DNA of 14,513 nucleotides from an uncultured Blautia sp. (GTDB lineage Bacteria > Bacillota > Clostridia > Lachnospirales > Lachnospiraceae): assembly GCA_946629475.1 (NCBI GenBank), contig CAMOXX010000047.1, positions 1 through 14,513 of the forward strand, in the 5' to 3' direction. The notes under the pieces are model-generated. The model did no database searches. It was given only the letters and a program-made list of their open reading frames with translations, and had not been told where the DNA came from. This document shows, piece by piece, positions 7,502 to 14,497 of the stretch (position 1 is the first letter of the stretch; the number at the start of each line of letters is the position of its first letter). The position numbers and the translations under genes are program-made.

Positions 7502-8547
7502 TAATATACTCCCATCTTCCACATTACGTGGACATCCTCAGGTCCGAAGGTAAGTCCTACCCTGCGGCCCGGTTCGGCGTAGTCGGTCGTCTGTACCATG
7601 TAGGTGCGCTTTTCGGTCTCAATCATGATCTCATAATGCACACCCTTGAAGGTGATATTCCTGACGATACCGGTGATCTTGGCCTGATCCGGCTCCACAA
7701 TGTCGAGGTCCTCGGGTCTCAGAACGACCTCGATCTCCTCGTTCTCCGGGAAACCTTTATCCACACATTCAAACTGATACCCGTCAAACTCAACCAGGAA
7801 GTCACGGATCATGTGTCCTTCTATAATGTTGGACTCTCCGATAAAGTTGGCGACAAACCTGTTTTCAGGTTCGTTGTAAATATCGGTCGGAGATCCGATC
7901 TGCTGAATTTCACCGTTGTTCATGACGACCACGGTGTCCGACATGGAGAGGGCCTCCTCCTGGTCATGAGTTACATAAACAAATGTTATGCCAACCTCTC
8001 TCTGTATCTTTTTCAGTTCCACCTGCATCTGCTTACGGATTTTTGCATCCAGTGCCCCCAGAGGCTCGTCGAGCAGAAGGACCTTCGGCTCATTCACGAG
8101 GGCGCGGGCGATTGCCACCCTCTGCTGCTGCCCGCCCGAGAGCAGAGCTACATCTCTTTTCCCAAAGCCCTCCAGGCCGACCATTTTCAGCATTCTGTCG
8201 ACCTTCTGTGAAATCATCGATTTATCCTGTTTTTTCAGATTCAGCCCGAATGCGATATTGTCCTCCACATTCAGGTGAGGAAACAGGGCGTATTTTTGAA
8301 AAACAGTGTTGATTTCGCGCTTATAAGGCGGGATTTTAGATATTTCTATTCCGTTAAAAAGCACTTGTCCGCTGCTGGGTTCGTCAAAACCCGCAAGAAT
8401 ACGCAGTGTTGTCGTTTTCCCGCAGCCACTGGGGCCAAGAAGCGTCAAAAACTCATTTTCGTAAATATCCAGATCGATTCCTTTCAGCACCTGCTGGTCA
8501 TCAAAATTTTTGGTGAGCTCCTTCAGTTCAATCAGCTTGTTTTTCAT
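7501..8547 (-). CDS. potA: Spermidine/putrescine ABC transporter ATP-binding protein PotA
   Basis: This 348-residue ATPase powers polyamine import. Walker A GPSGCGKTT is at residues 38-46, the Q-loop glutamine at Q84, the signature LSGGQ at 136-140, Walker B VLLLDEP at 156-162 and the switch histidine H194. A C-terminal TOBE-type domain covers about 235-348, as usual for PotA/MalK-class ATPases. I start at the ATG at 8547, preceded by AAAGGAG with good spacing; a longer frame opening at 8589 has no comparable site and would begin upstream of most of the mRNA leader. It is the first gene of potA-potB-potCD, transcribed from the promoter at 8588-8616. In many Firmicutes a PotR-type regulator precedes potA; here the next element is a tRNA on the opposite strand. 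Confidence 0.95.
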   Translation of the reverse strand: MKNKLIELKELTKNFDDQQVLKGIDLDIYENEFLTLLGPSGCGKTTTLRILAGFDEPSSGQVLFNGIEISKIPPYKREINTVFQKYALFPHLNVEDNIAFGLNLKKQDKSMISQKVDRMLKMVGLEGFGKRDVALLSGGQQQRVAIARALVNEPKVLLLDEPLGALDAKIRKQMQVELKKIQREVGITFVYVTHDQEEALSMSDTVVVMNNGEIQQIGSPTDIYNEPENRFVANFIGESNIIEGHMIRDFLVEFDGYQFECVDKGFPENEEIEVVLRPEDLDIVEPDQAKITGIVRNITFKGVHYEIMIETEKRTYMVQTTDYAEPGRRVGLTFGPEDVHVMWKMGVY

Positions 8548-8587
8548 CGGCGTTTCTCCTTTACAAAGTGTTACAGCGTCATTGCAC

Positions 8588-8616
8588 ATTATACATCCTT
8601 TTTCACTTCACAGCAA
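8588..8616 (-). promoter_or_regulatory. Sigma-A promoter of the potA operon
   Basis: On the minus strand TTGCTG (8616-8611) and TATAAT (8593-8588) are 17 bases apart. The start would be near 8581, leaving a short leader of about 34 bases that carries the potA ribosome binding site. Confidence 0.82.
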
Positions 8617-8629
8617 CGAAATCCTTTCG
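8617..8629. promoter_or_regulatory. Short dyad next to the potA -35 box, possible operator
   Basis: CGAAA-TCC-TTTCG is a perfect 5-base inverted repeat directly upstream of the potA -35 hexamer. Its position suits an activator or repressor site, but a 5-base dyad can occur by chance and no binding protein is known. Confidence 0.25.
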
Positions 8630-8696
8630 CAGAACGAAAAAAAATGCATAGAAACCCTTTTATATAGAAAGAACTGCAAAGTCCGCCAAAAAAAGC

Positions 8697-8724
8697 TTGC
8701 AATCTTTTCAAAATGATGTATAAT
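8697..8724 (+). promoter_or_regulatory. Promoter of tRNA-Thr
   Basis: TTGCAA (8697-8702) and TATAAT (8719-8724) with a 16-base spacer stand 20 bases before the tRNA, so transcription would begin near 8731 with a short 5' leader to be trimmed by RNase P. It is divergent from the potA promoter about 80 bases away. Confidence 0.75.
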
Positions 8725-8744
8725 AACATTTGTGTTTCGCACAA

Positions 8745-8817
8745 GCTGGAATAGCTCAGTCGGTAGAGCACTTCACTCGTAATGAAGGGGTCGAGAGTTC
8801 GAGTCTCTTTTCCAGCT
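8745..8817 (+). tRNA. tRNA-Thr, anticodon CGT
   Basis: The 73 bases fold into a complete cloverleaf. The acceptor stem GCTGGAA pairs with TTCCAGC, the D stem GCTC with GAGC, the anticodon stem CTTCA with TGAAG and the T stem GAGAG with CTCTT (one G-U), with TTCGAGT in the T loop. The anticodon at 8778-8780 is CGT, reading ACG threonine codons. The discriminator base is T, accepted for bacterial threonine tRNAs. CCA is not encoded, so it is added after transcription. It is the only plus-strand gene here and is transcribed alone, not in a tRNA cluster. Confidence 0.96.
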
Positions 8818-8820
8818 TTA

Positions 8821-8859
8821 AAAAAAGGATTCTGGCCAAATGGTCAGAATCCTTTTTTT
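8821..8859. terminator. Bidirectional rho-independent terminator
   Basis: GGATTCTGGCC (8827-8837) pairs with GGTCAGAATCC (8842-8852) around an AAAT loop: 11 pairs, one of them G-T. A run of seven T follows on the plus strand and six A precede, so the element also ends in a U tract when read from the minus strand. It lies 3 bases after the tRNA and 31 bases after the regulator stop, so it should serve both converging genes. Confidence 0.93.
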
Positions 8860-8890
8860 AGTAACTGTTCAGAACCCTTTCCGGATGTAC

Positions 8891-9979
8891 TCAGTACTCC
8901 AGCGTTTCCATATATTTCATGTACCGCACGACCATGAGGGCGATTTTGAATGTAATCGCGTCCTCAAAGACTCTCAGATCCAGTCCGGTGCTCTTCTGCA
9001 GCTTGTCAAGCCGGTAGACCAGGGTGTTGCGGTGGATATAGAGCTGCCGCGAGGTTTCGGAGACATTGAGGCTGTTTTCAAAAAACTTATCGATGGTAAT
9101 CAGCGTCTCCTCGTCAAAATCGTCCGGTGATTTGTTCTCGAAAATTTCACGGATGAACATTTTGCAGAGCGGGATCGGAAGCTGGTAGATCAATCTGCCG
9201 ATTCCGAGCGAGCTGTACGCGATCACTTCCTTCTCGGCAAAGAAAATCTTCCCCACATCCAGCGCCATCCTGGCTTCCTTATAAGAGCGGGAGACCTCCT
9301 TCAGCTCGTTGACAACCGTACCGCAGGCCATATGGATGCCGTCCTCCAGCGAGAAGCCCATGGTCTCAAAAATATTGGCTGCCAGCTTCTCGACATCCTC
9401 GAACGTTTCGCCCTCTTCCATCTCCTTGACAATGATGATGCTCTTCTCATCGACCGCGGTAATAAAATTCTTACTCTTGCTGCCGAAAAATCCCCTGACC
9501 GCTTCGACCATGCTGTGGTCTTTTTCCTGCTCCATCTCGATGATCATGACAACTCTCCGCACATCCGCATCAATGTGCAGTTTTTTGGCCCGGTTGTAGA
9601 TATCAACCAGCAGAAGATTGTCAAGCAGGAGGTTTTTGATAAAGCTGTCCTTGTCAAGCCGCTCCTTATAGGCGACAATAAGGCTCTGGAGCTGGAAAGC
9701 TGCCAGCTTGCCAACCATATAGCTGTCCTCATCATCCCCGTTTACGACAAGTATGTACTCCAGCTGATAGTCGTCACTGACTTTGAAATACTGATATCCC
9801 CTTACCAGCTGGCTGTCAGCGGGTGAATCGACAAAAGCCTGGATATCAGATGGCTGAACAGCAAAGTCAGCAAACGTCGATGTGAGTATCTTTCCATCGG
9901 TATCCAGCAGGCAGAGTTCTGTTCTGGAGATATCCTTAAGGCCCTCCAAAGTATTCTGCAAAACCTGATTCGAAATCAT
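8891..9979 (-). CDS. PucR/CdaR-type transcriptional regulator with C-terminal HTH
   Basis: This is a 362-residue cytoplasmic DNA-binding regulator. The C-terminal part carries the PucR-family helix-turn-helix at about 304-326 (NVSETSRQLYIHRNTLVYRL), followed by the family tail ending in a long helix. The middle (about 140-260) resembles the degenerate GGDEF-like CdaR domain, with VVNELKEVSRSYKEARMAL at 222-240. The N-terminal 110 residues look like a small sensor region (LLDTDGKILTS) of unknown ligand. I use the ATG at 9979 because AAGGGG lies 9 bases ahead; an in-frame TTG at 9988 would abut that site. It is a single-gene unit ending at the shared terminator. Its targets cannot be read from sequence; the neighbouring pot operon, glnN and its own promoter are candidates only by position. 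Confidence 0.85.
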   Translation of the reverse strand: MISNQVLQNTLEGLKDISRTELCLLDTDGKILTSTFADFAVQPSDIQAFVDSPADSQLVRGYQYFKVSDDYQLEYILVVNGDDEDSYMVGKLAAFQLQSLIVAYKERLDKDSFIKNLLLDNLLLVDIYNRAKKLHIDADVRRVVMIIEMEQEKDHSMVEAVRGFFGSKSKNFITAVDEKSIIIVKEMEEGETFEDVEKLAANIFETMGFSLEDGIHMACGTVVNELKEVSRSYKEARMALDVGKIFFAEKEVIAYSSLGIGRLIYQLPIPLCKMFIREIFENKSPDDFDEETLITIDKFFENSLNVSETSRQLYIHRNTLVYRLDKLQKSTGLDLRVFEDAITFKIALMVVRYMKYMETLEY

Positions 9980-10036
9980 GCTATTCAACCCCTTTTCTGT
10001 ATCTGTTTCAGAACGTCCAAGGTTATTTTAATACAA

Positions 10037-10080
10037 TTTTACCAAAAATAAAAGAGGAAATTATTATTTTTTACCAAAAA
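10037..10080. repeat. Paired 12-base direct repeat upstream of the PucR-type regulator
   Basis: TTTTACCAAAAA occurs at 10037-10048 and again at 10069-10080, 32 bases apart start to start, or about three DNA turns. Both lie in the 125-base AT-rich gap upstream of the regulator gene. The same-face spacing suits a dimeric or cooperative DNA-binding protein, possibly autoregulation. No clear -35/-10 pair for the regulator could be fixed here; TAAAAT-like -10 boxes occur but lack good partners. Confidence 0.45.
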
Positions 10081-10104
10081 CATAAAAATAATTGAGATGC
10101 CGGG

Positions 10105-12219
10105 TCAAACCTCAAAAATCATATCTCCGTAGGACGGCATCGGCCACATATCCTTGTCCACGATCATCTCCAGACCATCTACCGGCTTTCGCAGTGCCTC
10201 CATGGCAGGCACGATCTTCCGGCGGCAGAATACAGCCCTGTCCTTCCCCTCGCGGCAGGACGGGAGCTTTTCCGTCAGGCCGGCCAGAAGGTTCATTGCC
10301 GCGTTCAGCTCCTTCAGATATTCCGATGTCTTGCGCAGAAGGTCAAGCTGTACACCGGTATCAACCGGCCCCACCGCGCGGACCGCATTCACGGATTCCG
10401 CCAGCACGGTCGTGTATTTTACGGCCGCCGGGATAAACTGCTTCGTCGCCATGTCGATCATTGTCCTGGCTTCGATATTAATCACCTTGGAATACATGTC
10501 ATACAGAATCTCCGCCCGGGAATCCAGTTCTGTACGCGTAAAAACATGGAACGTTTCGAACATCTTTACGGTCTTTTCATCCGTCAGTACCGGGATCGCG
10601 TCTACCATGGAGGGAAGATTCGGAAGTCCTCTCCTCTCCGCCTCAACCGGCCACTCCGGCGCATAGCCGTTCCCGTTAAAGACGATCCTCTGGTGATCCG
10701 TGGCATATTGTTTGATCAGATCATGCACGGCCATGTCAAAATCATCGGCCGCCTCCAGAACATCGCAGGCCTCATGGAACGCCTCTGCCACGATCGTGTT
10801 CAGGACAACGTTGCAGAAAGAGATGGAGTCCCTTGCCCCGACCATTCGAAATTCAAATTTGTTTCCGGTAAACGCAAACGGAGAAGTCCGGTTCCGGTCC
10901 GTCGCATCCTTCATAAAATCAGGGAGCGTGTCAACCCCCGTTCTCATCCGGGTTCCCCGGATACTGCGGGTTGCCGTTCCTGTCTGGACCAGCTGTTCCA
11001 GGACATCCCCCAGCTGTTCTCCGAGAAAAACAGAGATGATTGCCGGCGGAGCCTCGTTCCCGCCCAGCCTGCGGTCGTTGCCGACATCCGCCGCCGAGGC
11101 GCGCAGAAGGGCGGCATGAGTATCCACCGCCTTCAGGATACAGGTCAGGATCAGCAGGAACTGGATATTGTCATGGGGAGTCGAGCCCGGATCAAGAAGA
11201 TTCTGCCCGTCATCGGTGGTCAGCGACCAGTTGTTGTGCTTTCCGGATCCGTTCACACCCGCAAACGGCTTTTCGTGCAGCAGGCATCTCATCCCGTGCC
11301 GGGATGCGACCTTTTTCAGGATCCTCATCATCATCTGATTGTGATCCGCCGCCAGATTTACGGGCTCGTAAATCGGTGCAAGCTCATGCTGGGCGGGAGC
11401 CGCCTCGTTGTGCTGGGTTTTAGCAGGCACCCCGAGTTTCCAGCACTCCTCGTTTACCTCACGCATGTATGCCGAAACCCTCTGGCGGATCGTCCCCAGA
11501 TAATGATCGTCCATCTCCTGCCCTTTGGGAGGCATTGCTCCAAACAGCGTGCGTCCGGTATAAATCAGGTCCTTTCTCTGTTCCCAGTGTTTCAGGTCAA
11601 CCAGAAAATACTCCTGCTCAGCCCCTACGGAAGGAGTCACCTTCCGGGAGGTCGTATTACCGAAAAGCCGCAGCAGACGAAGAGCTTCTGTATTGATGGC
11701 CTGCATGGAACGGAGAAGCGGTGTTTTCTGGTCGAGCGCCTCCCCGGTATAAGAACAGAACGCCGTGGGAATGCACAGAGTGCCTCCCGCGGCGTCATGC
11801 CTCACAAAGGCCGGAGAGGTGCAGTCCCACGTTGTATATCCACGTGCCTCAAAGGTTGCCCTAAGTCCTCCCGACGGAAATGAGGAGGCATCGGGTTCTC
11901 CTTTGATCAGTTCTTTTCCGGAAAAGGAAAGCAGGACCTTTCCGTTCTCCATCGGGGCTGTGATAAATGCGTCGTGCTTCTCGGCTGTCACGCCCGTGAG
12001 CGGCTGGAACCAGTGGCTGAAATGTGTCGCCCCTTTCTCGATAGCCCACTCCTTCATTTCATGGGCAACGACATCCGCCGTCTCGGGGGAGAGCTCCGTG
12101 CCTTCTTCAATTGTCTTTTTCAGTTCCCTGTATACTTTCTTCGGAAGACGCTCCTGCATCACCTGGTCATTGAAAACGTCACAGCCAAAGATGTCCCTCA
12201 CATCAATGAATTCTTCCAT
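10105..12219 (-). CDS. glnN: Type III glutamine synthetase (GlnN)
   Basis: This enzyme makes glutamine from glutamate, ammonia and ATP in the cytoplasm. Its 704 residues match the roughly 700-residue type III family rather than the 440-residue GlnA. Catalytic-core motifs are GAEQEYF at 199-205, KTQHNEAAPAQHE at 268-280, AGVNGSGKHNNWS at 320-332 and NKFEFR at 453-458. The N-terminal FSHWFQPLTG at 67-76 is also typical of this class. The ATG at 12219 follows AAGGAGG closely, and both sit inside the end of the lipid kinase frame, which ends at 12198; the 22-base overlap suggests coupled translation. Type III enzymes are usually transcribed alone or under nitrogen control, so this position third behind trpC and a lipid kinase is unusual. 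No strong terminator follows the gene. Confidence 0.95.
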   Translation of the reverse strand: MEEFIDVRDIFGCDVFNDQVMQERLPKKVYRELKKTIEEGTELSPETADVVAHEMKEWAIEKGATHFSHWFQPLTGVTAEKHDAFITAPMENGKVLLSFSGKELIKGEPDASSFPSGGLRATFEARGYTTWDCTSPAFVRHDAAGGTLCIPTAFCSYTGEALDQKTPLLRSMQAINTEALRLLRLFGNTTSRKVTPSVGAEQEYFLVDLKHWEQRKDLIYTGRTLFGAMPPKGQEMDDHYLGTIRQRVSAYMREVNEECWKLGVPAKTQHNEAAPAQHELAPIYEPVNLAADHNQMMMRILKKVASRHGMRCLLHEKPFAGVNGSGKHNNWSLTTDDGQNLLDPGSTPHDNIQFLLILTCILKAVDTHAALLRASAADVGNDRRLGGNEAPPAIISVFLGEQLGDVLEQLVQTGTATRSIRGTRMRTGVDTLPDFMKDATDRNRTSPFAFTGNKFEFRMVGARDSISFCNVVLNTIVAEAFHEACDVLEAADDFDMAVHDLIKQYATDHQRIVFNGNGYAPEWPVEAERRGLPNLPSMVDAIPVLTDEKTVKMFETFHVFTRTELDSRAEILYDMYSKVINIEARTMIDMATKQFIPAAVKYTTVLAESVNAVRAVGPVDTGVQLDLLRKTSEYLKELNAAMNLLAGLTEKLPSCREGKDRAVFCRRKIVPAMEALRKPVDGLEMIVDKDMWPMPSYGDMIFEV

Positions 12220-13121
12220 TCATCCTCCTTCGTACTTCTCAGCAGAAGATTCAGTGCTTTATGCAGGTTCTCGATTTCGGTCTCTCTGTGGTCTCCGCCG
12301 TATTCTCCGTCGAGAGTCCACGCAACAGGTTCTTCACTGATCAGCCGGATTCTGGCTGATTTGAAGGAATAAATCAGATCCGTATTATCCTCCTCGGTGA
12401 GCAGGGCTGTGATGATCTCCTGCAGCTCCAGCGGATTCTGCGGCATGCGGATCAGCGTCACTTCAAAAAGTCCGTCATCCATATCCACATTTCTTCCGGT
12501 CAGATTTTTGAATCCCCCGATTGATCTGGAGTTTGTCACCATTCCATATATGAAATCGCCCTCTGCGGTAAGTTCCTGGGATTCCACGCGCATATGGTAG
12601 GATTTGATATTAAAAATACTCTTTACGCCCTCAAGAAGATAGGCGCCATGCCCGAAAATGTTCTTCATGCCCTGCCCGGTCTGGTAGGACACATCCGTAA
12701 AAATACCAAAAGCCGCCACATAGGCAAATGTCTGTCTGTTGAATCTGCCGATATCACACTGATAGATCTCCCCGGCCATGATATTCTCGGCAGCCCCGAT
12801 CATTGTCCTGGGCATGAACATGCTGGCAGCAAAATCATTTGTGCTTCCGGACGGAATATAACCGATCTTCGCACTGCTGCCCTTTTCCATGATGCCCGTC
12901 ACAACCTCGTCAAGGGTACCGTCTCCGCCGCTGCAAACGATGGCATCCACTTTTCCTTCATACTCTTTTGTCATCTCATATGCATCCCTCGGGCCCTGGG
13001 TCGCACGCACAATTACCTCGTACCCGTGTTTATTGAAAATATCAATAATATCGACCAGATTGTTTCTGATCTGCCCCTTTCCGGCTTTCGGATTGAAAAT
13101 AAAAAAGAGTTTTTTATCCAT
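12198..13121 (-). CDS. Diacylglycerol/lipid kinase, DgkB/YegS family
   Basis: This 307-residue protein belongs to the soluble DAGK-catalytic family that phosphorylates diacylglycerol or related lipids with ATP, in bacteria often to recycle diacylglycerol from lipoteichoic acid synthesis. Family motifs are NPKAGKG at 10-16, GGDGTLDEVV at 65-74 and PSGSTNDFA at 90-98. A beta-sandwich C-terminal domain follows, with LDGEYGG near 278 matching the usual LDGE motif. It has no membrane spans. The ATG at 13121 follows AAGGGG and overlaps the end of trpC by 8 bases; its own end overlaps glnN by 22 bases. DgkB proper, a YegS-like phosphatidylglycerol kinase and a BmrU-type protein cannot be told apart from sequence alone, so I leave the symbol empty. 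Confidence 0.9.
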   Translation of the reverse strand: MDKKLFFIFNPKAGKGQIRNNLVDIIDIFNKHGYEVIVRATQGPRDAYEMTKEYEGKVDAIVCSGGDGTLDEVVTGIMEKGSSAKIGYIPSGSTNDFAASMFMPRTMIGAAENIMAGEIYQCDIGRFNRQTFAYVAAFGIFTDVSYQTGQGMKNIFGHGAYLLEGVKSIFNIKSYHMRVESQELTAEGDFIYGMVTNSRSIGGFKNLTGRNVDMDDGLFEVTLIRMPQNPLELQEIITALLTEEDNTDLIYSFKSARIRLISEEPVAWTLDGEYGGDHRETEIENLHKALNLLLRSTKEDEWKNSLM

Positions 13122-13908
13122 AGATTCCCCTTAAATCCTTCAGAGTTTTCTTTTTATCTCCGCTCTGCATCATCGTTTTGCCGATCAGCACAGCGCGGCA
13201 TCCTCCTTCGTAGAGCATGGATATCTCGTCGGAGGTCCGGATTCCCCCATCCGAAATAACAACGGCGGATGCCGGAACACTTTTTTGCAGCCGGATCGTC
13301 TTCCCAAGATCGACCTCAAGGGTTTCAGGATCCCGGTTGACGATCCCGATGATGCCTGCACCGCAGTTTACCGCCCGTAAAAGCTCCGGTTCGTCATGCA
13401 CCTCAAAGACAGTATCCATGCCGAGCTCTGCAGAAAGACTGCTGAAGCTCTTCAGCTCCTCATCGTCCAGAACCGAACAGTAGAGGGTGATGGCTGACGC
13501 TCCGAGGGCTTTTGCCTGGTAAACCATATATTCGTCGATCACAAAATCCTTCCGGAGTACAGGTATCCGGATCCTCCCGGAAATCTCCCAAAGATACTGG
13601 TCAGATCCCTGGAAAAAGAAGGGCTCCGTCACGCAGGATACTGCGGACGCCCCCGCCTCCTCGTACTTTTCAGCTGTTTCCGTATAAGATAATTTATCGT
13701 TCAGCAGTCCTTCAAAAGGAGATGCCTTTTTTACTTCGCAGATAAATGACATTCCCTCCCCCTTCAGGGCGTTCAGGAACGCATGCTCCGGCAGACTGTT
13801 TTCCTTCCGCTCCTCAATCTGCTGGAGCAGAATAGAAAGCTCAGTACCTTCTTTTTCGATATCGATTCTCTCCCGGGTTTTATCCGCAATTTCTCTCAAA
13901 ATGCTCAT
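13114..13908 (-). CDS. trpC: Indole-3-glycerol-phosphate synthase (TrpC), divergent and outside a trp operon
   Basis: The 264 residues form one TIM-barrel enzyme of the TrpC family, which closes the indole ring of CdRP in tryptophan synthesis. Recognisable are CEVKKASP at 57-64 with E58 and K60, FFQGS at 98-102, PVLRKDF at 116-122 with the general acid K120, FEVHDE at 168-173 with E169, and NRD at 191-193 with N191. Several normally strict motifs are changed: SPSKG reads SPFEG (63-67), the NNRDL block reads VNRDP, SESGI reads SDGGI (219-223) and GESLM reads GKTMM (243-247). All core catalytic positions remain acidic or basic, so activity is plausible. The ATG at 13908 has only a distant GGGGG (14 bases) for a binding site. 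No other trp gene lies in the window; it heads the trio with the lipid kinase and glnN. It could be a paralogue with another role. Confidence 0.85.
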   Translation of the reverse strand: MSILREIADKTRERIDIEKEGTELSILLQQIEERKENSLPEHAFLNALKGEGMSFICEVKKASPFEGLLNDKLSYTETAEKYEEAGASAVSCVTEPFFFQGSDQYLWEISGRIRIPVLRKDFVIDEYMVYQAKALGASAITLYCSVLDDEELKSFSSLSAELGMDTVFEVHDEPELLRAVNCGAGIIGIVNRDPETLEVDLGKTIRLQKSVPASAVVISDGGIRTSDEISMLYEGGCRAVLIGKTMMQSGDKKKTLKDLRGIYG

Positions 13909-13947
13909 TATTTATTCTATATCCCCCATAGAAATCCCCAAATATCT

Positions 13948-13974
13948 GTATCTGTTCAGTACCTTCACAGATAC
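13948..13974. other. Perfect 8-base inverted repeat between the PH-like gene and trpC
   Basis: GTATCTGT (13948-13955) pairs with ACAGATAC (13967-13974) across an 11-base loop. It begins one base after the PH-like gene stop when read on the minus strand, and no U tract follows, so it is not a classical terminator. It could be an operator, an mRNA-stabilising hairpin or a weak attenuator before trpC. I see no T-box or leader peptide in the 67-base gap. Confidence 0.4.
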
Positions 13975-13975
13975 G

Positions 13976-14497
13976 CTATTCCGCATCGAAGGGCGGGAAT
14001 CCGTCATTATCATCATCGGGGCCGCTGAAGGTCGGATCAGCCAAAGGACCGCCTGGAGGCGGCGGGCATCCCGGAGTATGATCAAAGTCACGGCCTCCGC
14101 GGGAATAAAACTCCTTGCCGATGACATTCTTCTGGCTTCGGGCCTCTTCTACCAGGTTTGCGATCAGGTCATAGACTTTTTTGGGGTCTTTTATATTTTC
14201 CAGATGCAGGTGCGGCTCAGCATCCACATTTGATACCAGCGCTACAGTCCCTGTGCCGAAGAATTTCTGGCCGAGGCTCCTCCTCAGCTGGATGTCTGTA
14301 ATGCGGTACAGAAGCGTCTGGTCTGAAGTGGTGCTGAACAGGCCTTTGTCAATATAGATTCTTCCATTCTTGATATAGTATTTTGTAAAGCTGAACGGGA
14401 ACCACATGTGATGTTTCCTGTCCTTCCATATGATCTCGGTTTTTCCCGTTTTTCCGGGCGCCGCATCCGGCTTATTGCTGTTTTGTATACCCGCCAC
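13976..14497 (-). CDS. Small PH-like domain protein with Pro/Asp tail
   Basis: This 173-residue protein has no signal peptide and no membrane span. Residues 20-120 resemble the bacterial pleckstrin-like (YdbS/DUF304) fold: FPFSFTKYYIKNGRIYIDKG (34-53) and the LLYRITDIQLRRSLGQKFFGTGTV run (62-85) match the short strand pattern Y-x-I-x-x-x-R-I-x-I-x-x-G...R-I-x-D-I seen in that family. A charged helix closes the domain (about 105-120). The tail from about 134 is low-complexity, rich in Pro, Gly and Asp (PPPPGG, PDDDNDG). The start is GTG at 14497, preceded by GGGAGGAAAACT, a good binding site. Function is unknown; the family is linked to membrane-associated or structural roles. It lies 67 bases upstream of trpC on the same strand, and may or may not share its transcript. 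Confidence 0.7.
   Translation of the reverse strand: MAGIQNSNKPDAAPGKTGKTEIIWKDRKHHMWFPFSFTKYYIKNGRIYIDKGLFSTTSDQTLLYRITDIQLRRSLGQKFFGTGTVALVSNVDAEPHLHLENIKDPKKVYDLIANLVEEARSQKNVIGKEFYSRGGRDFDHTPGCPPPPGGPLADPTFSGPDDDNDGFPPFDAE

Noticed and set aside
9996..10007. TCTGTATCTGTT shared with 13945-13956, both upstream of genes
   Set aside because: A 12-base match between two places in a 14.5 kb window is expected by chance a few times, so it is not evidence of a common operator.
10081..10104. Terminator after glnN
   Set aside because: TGAG/CTCA could pair over four bases before a T-rich stretch, but the stem is too weak and the loop too long.
10546..11883. A 445-codon open frame on the plus strand inside glnN
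   Set aside because: It is antisense to a full-length type III glutamine synthetase and shows no recognisable domain or ribosome binding site.
13909..13975. T-box riboswitch or tryptophan attenuator before trpC
   Set aside because: The gap is only 67 bases, with no T-box consensus, no Trp-codon leader peptide and no terminator hairpin with a U tract.
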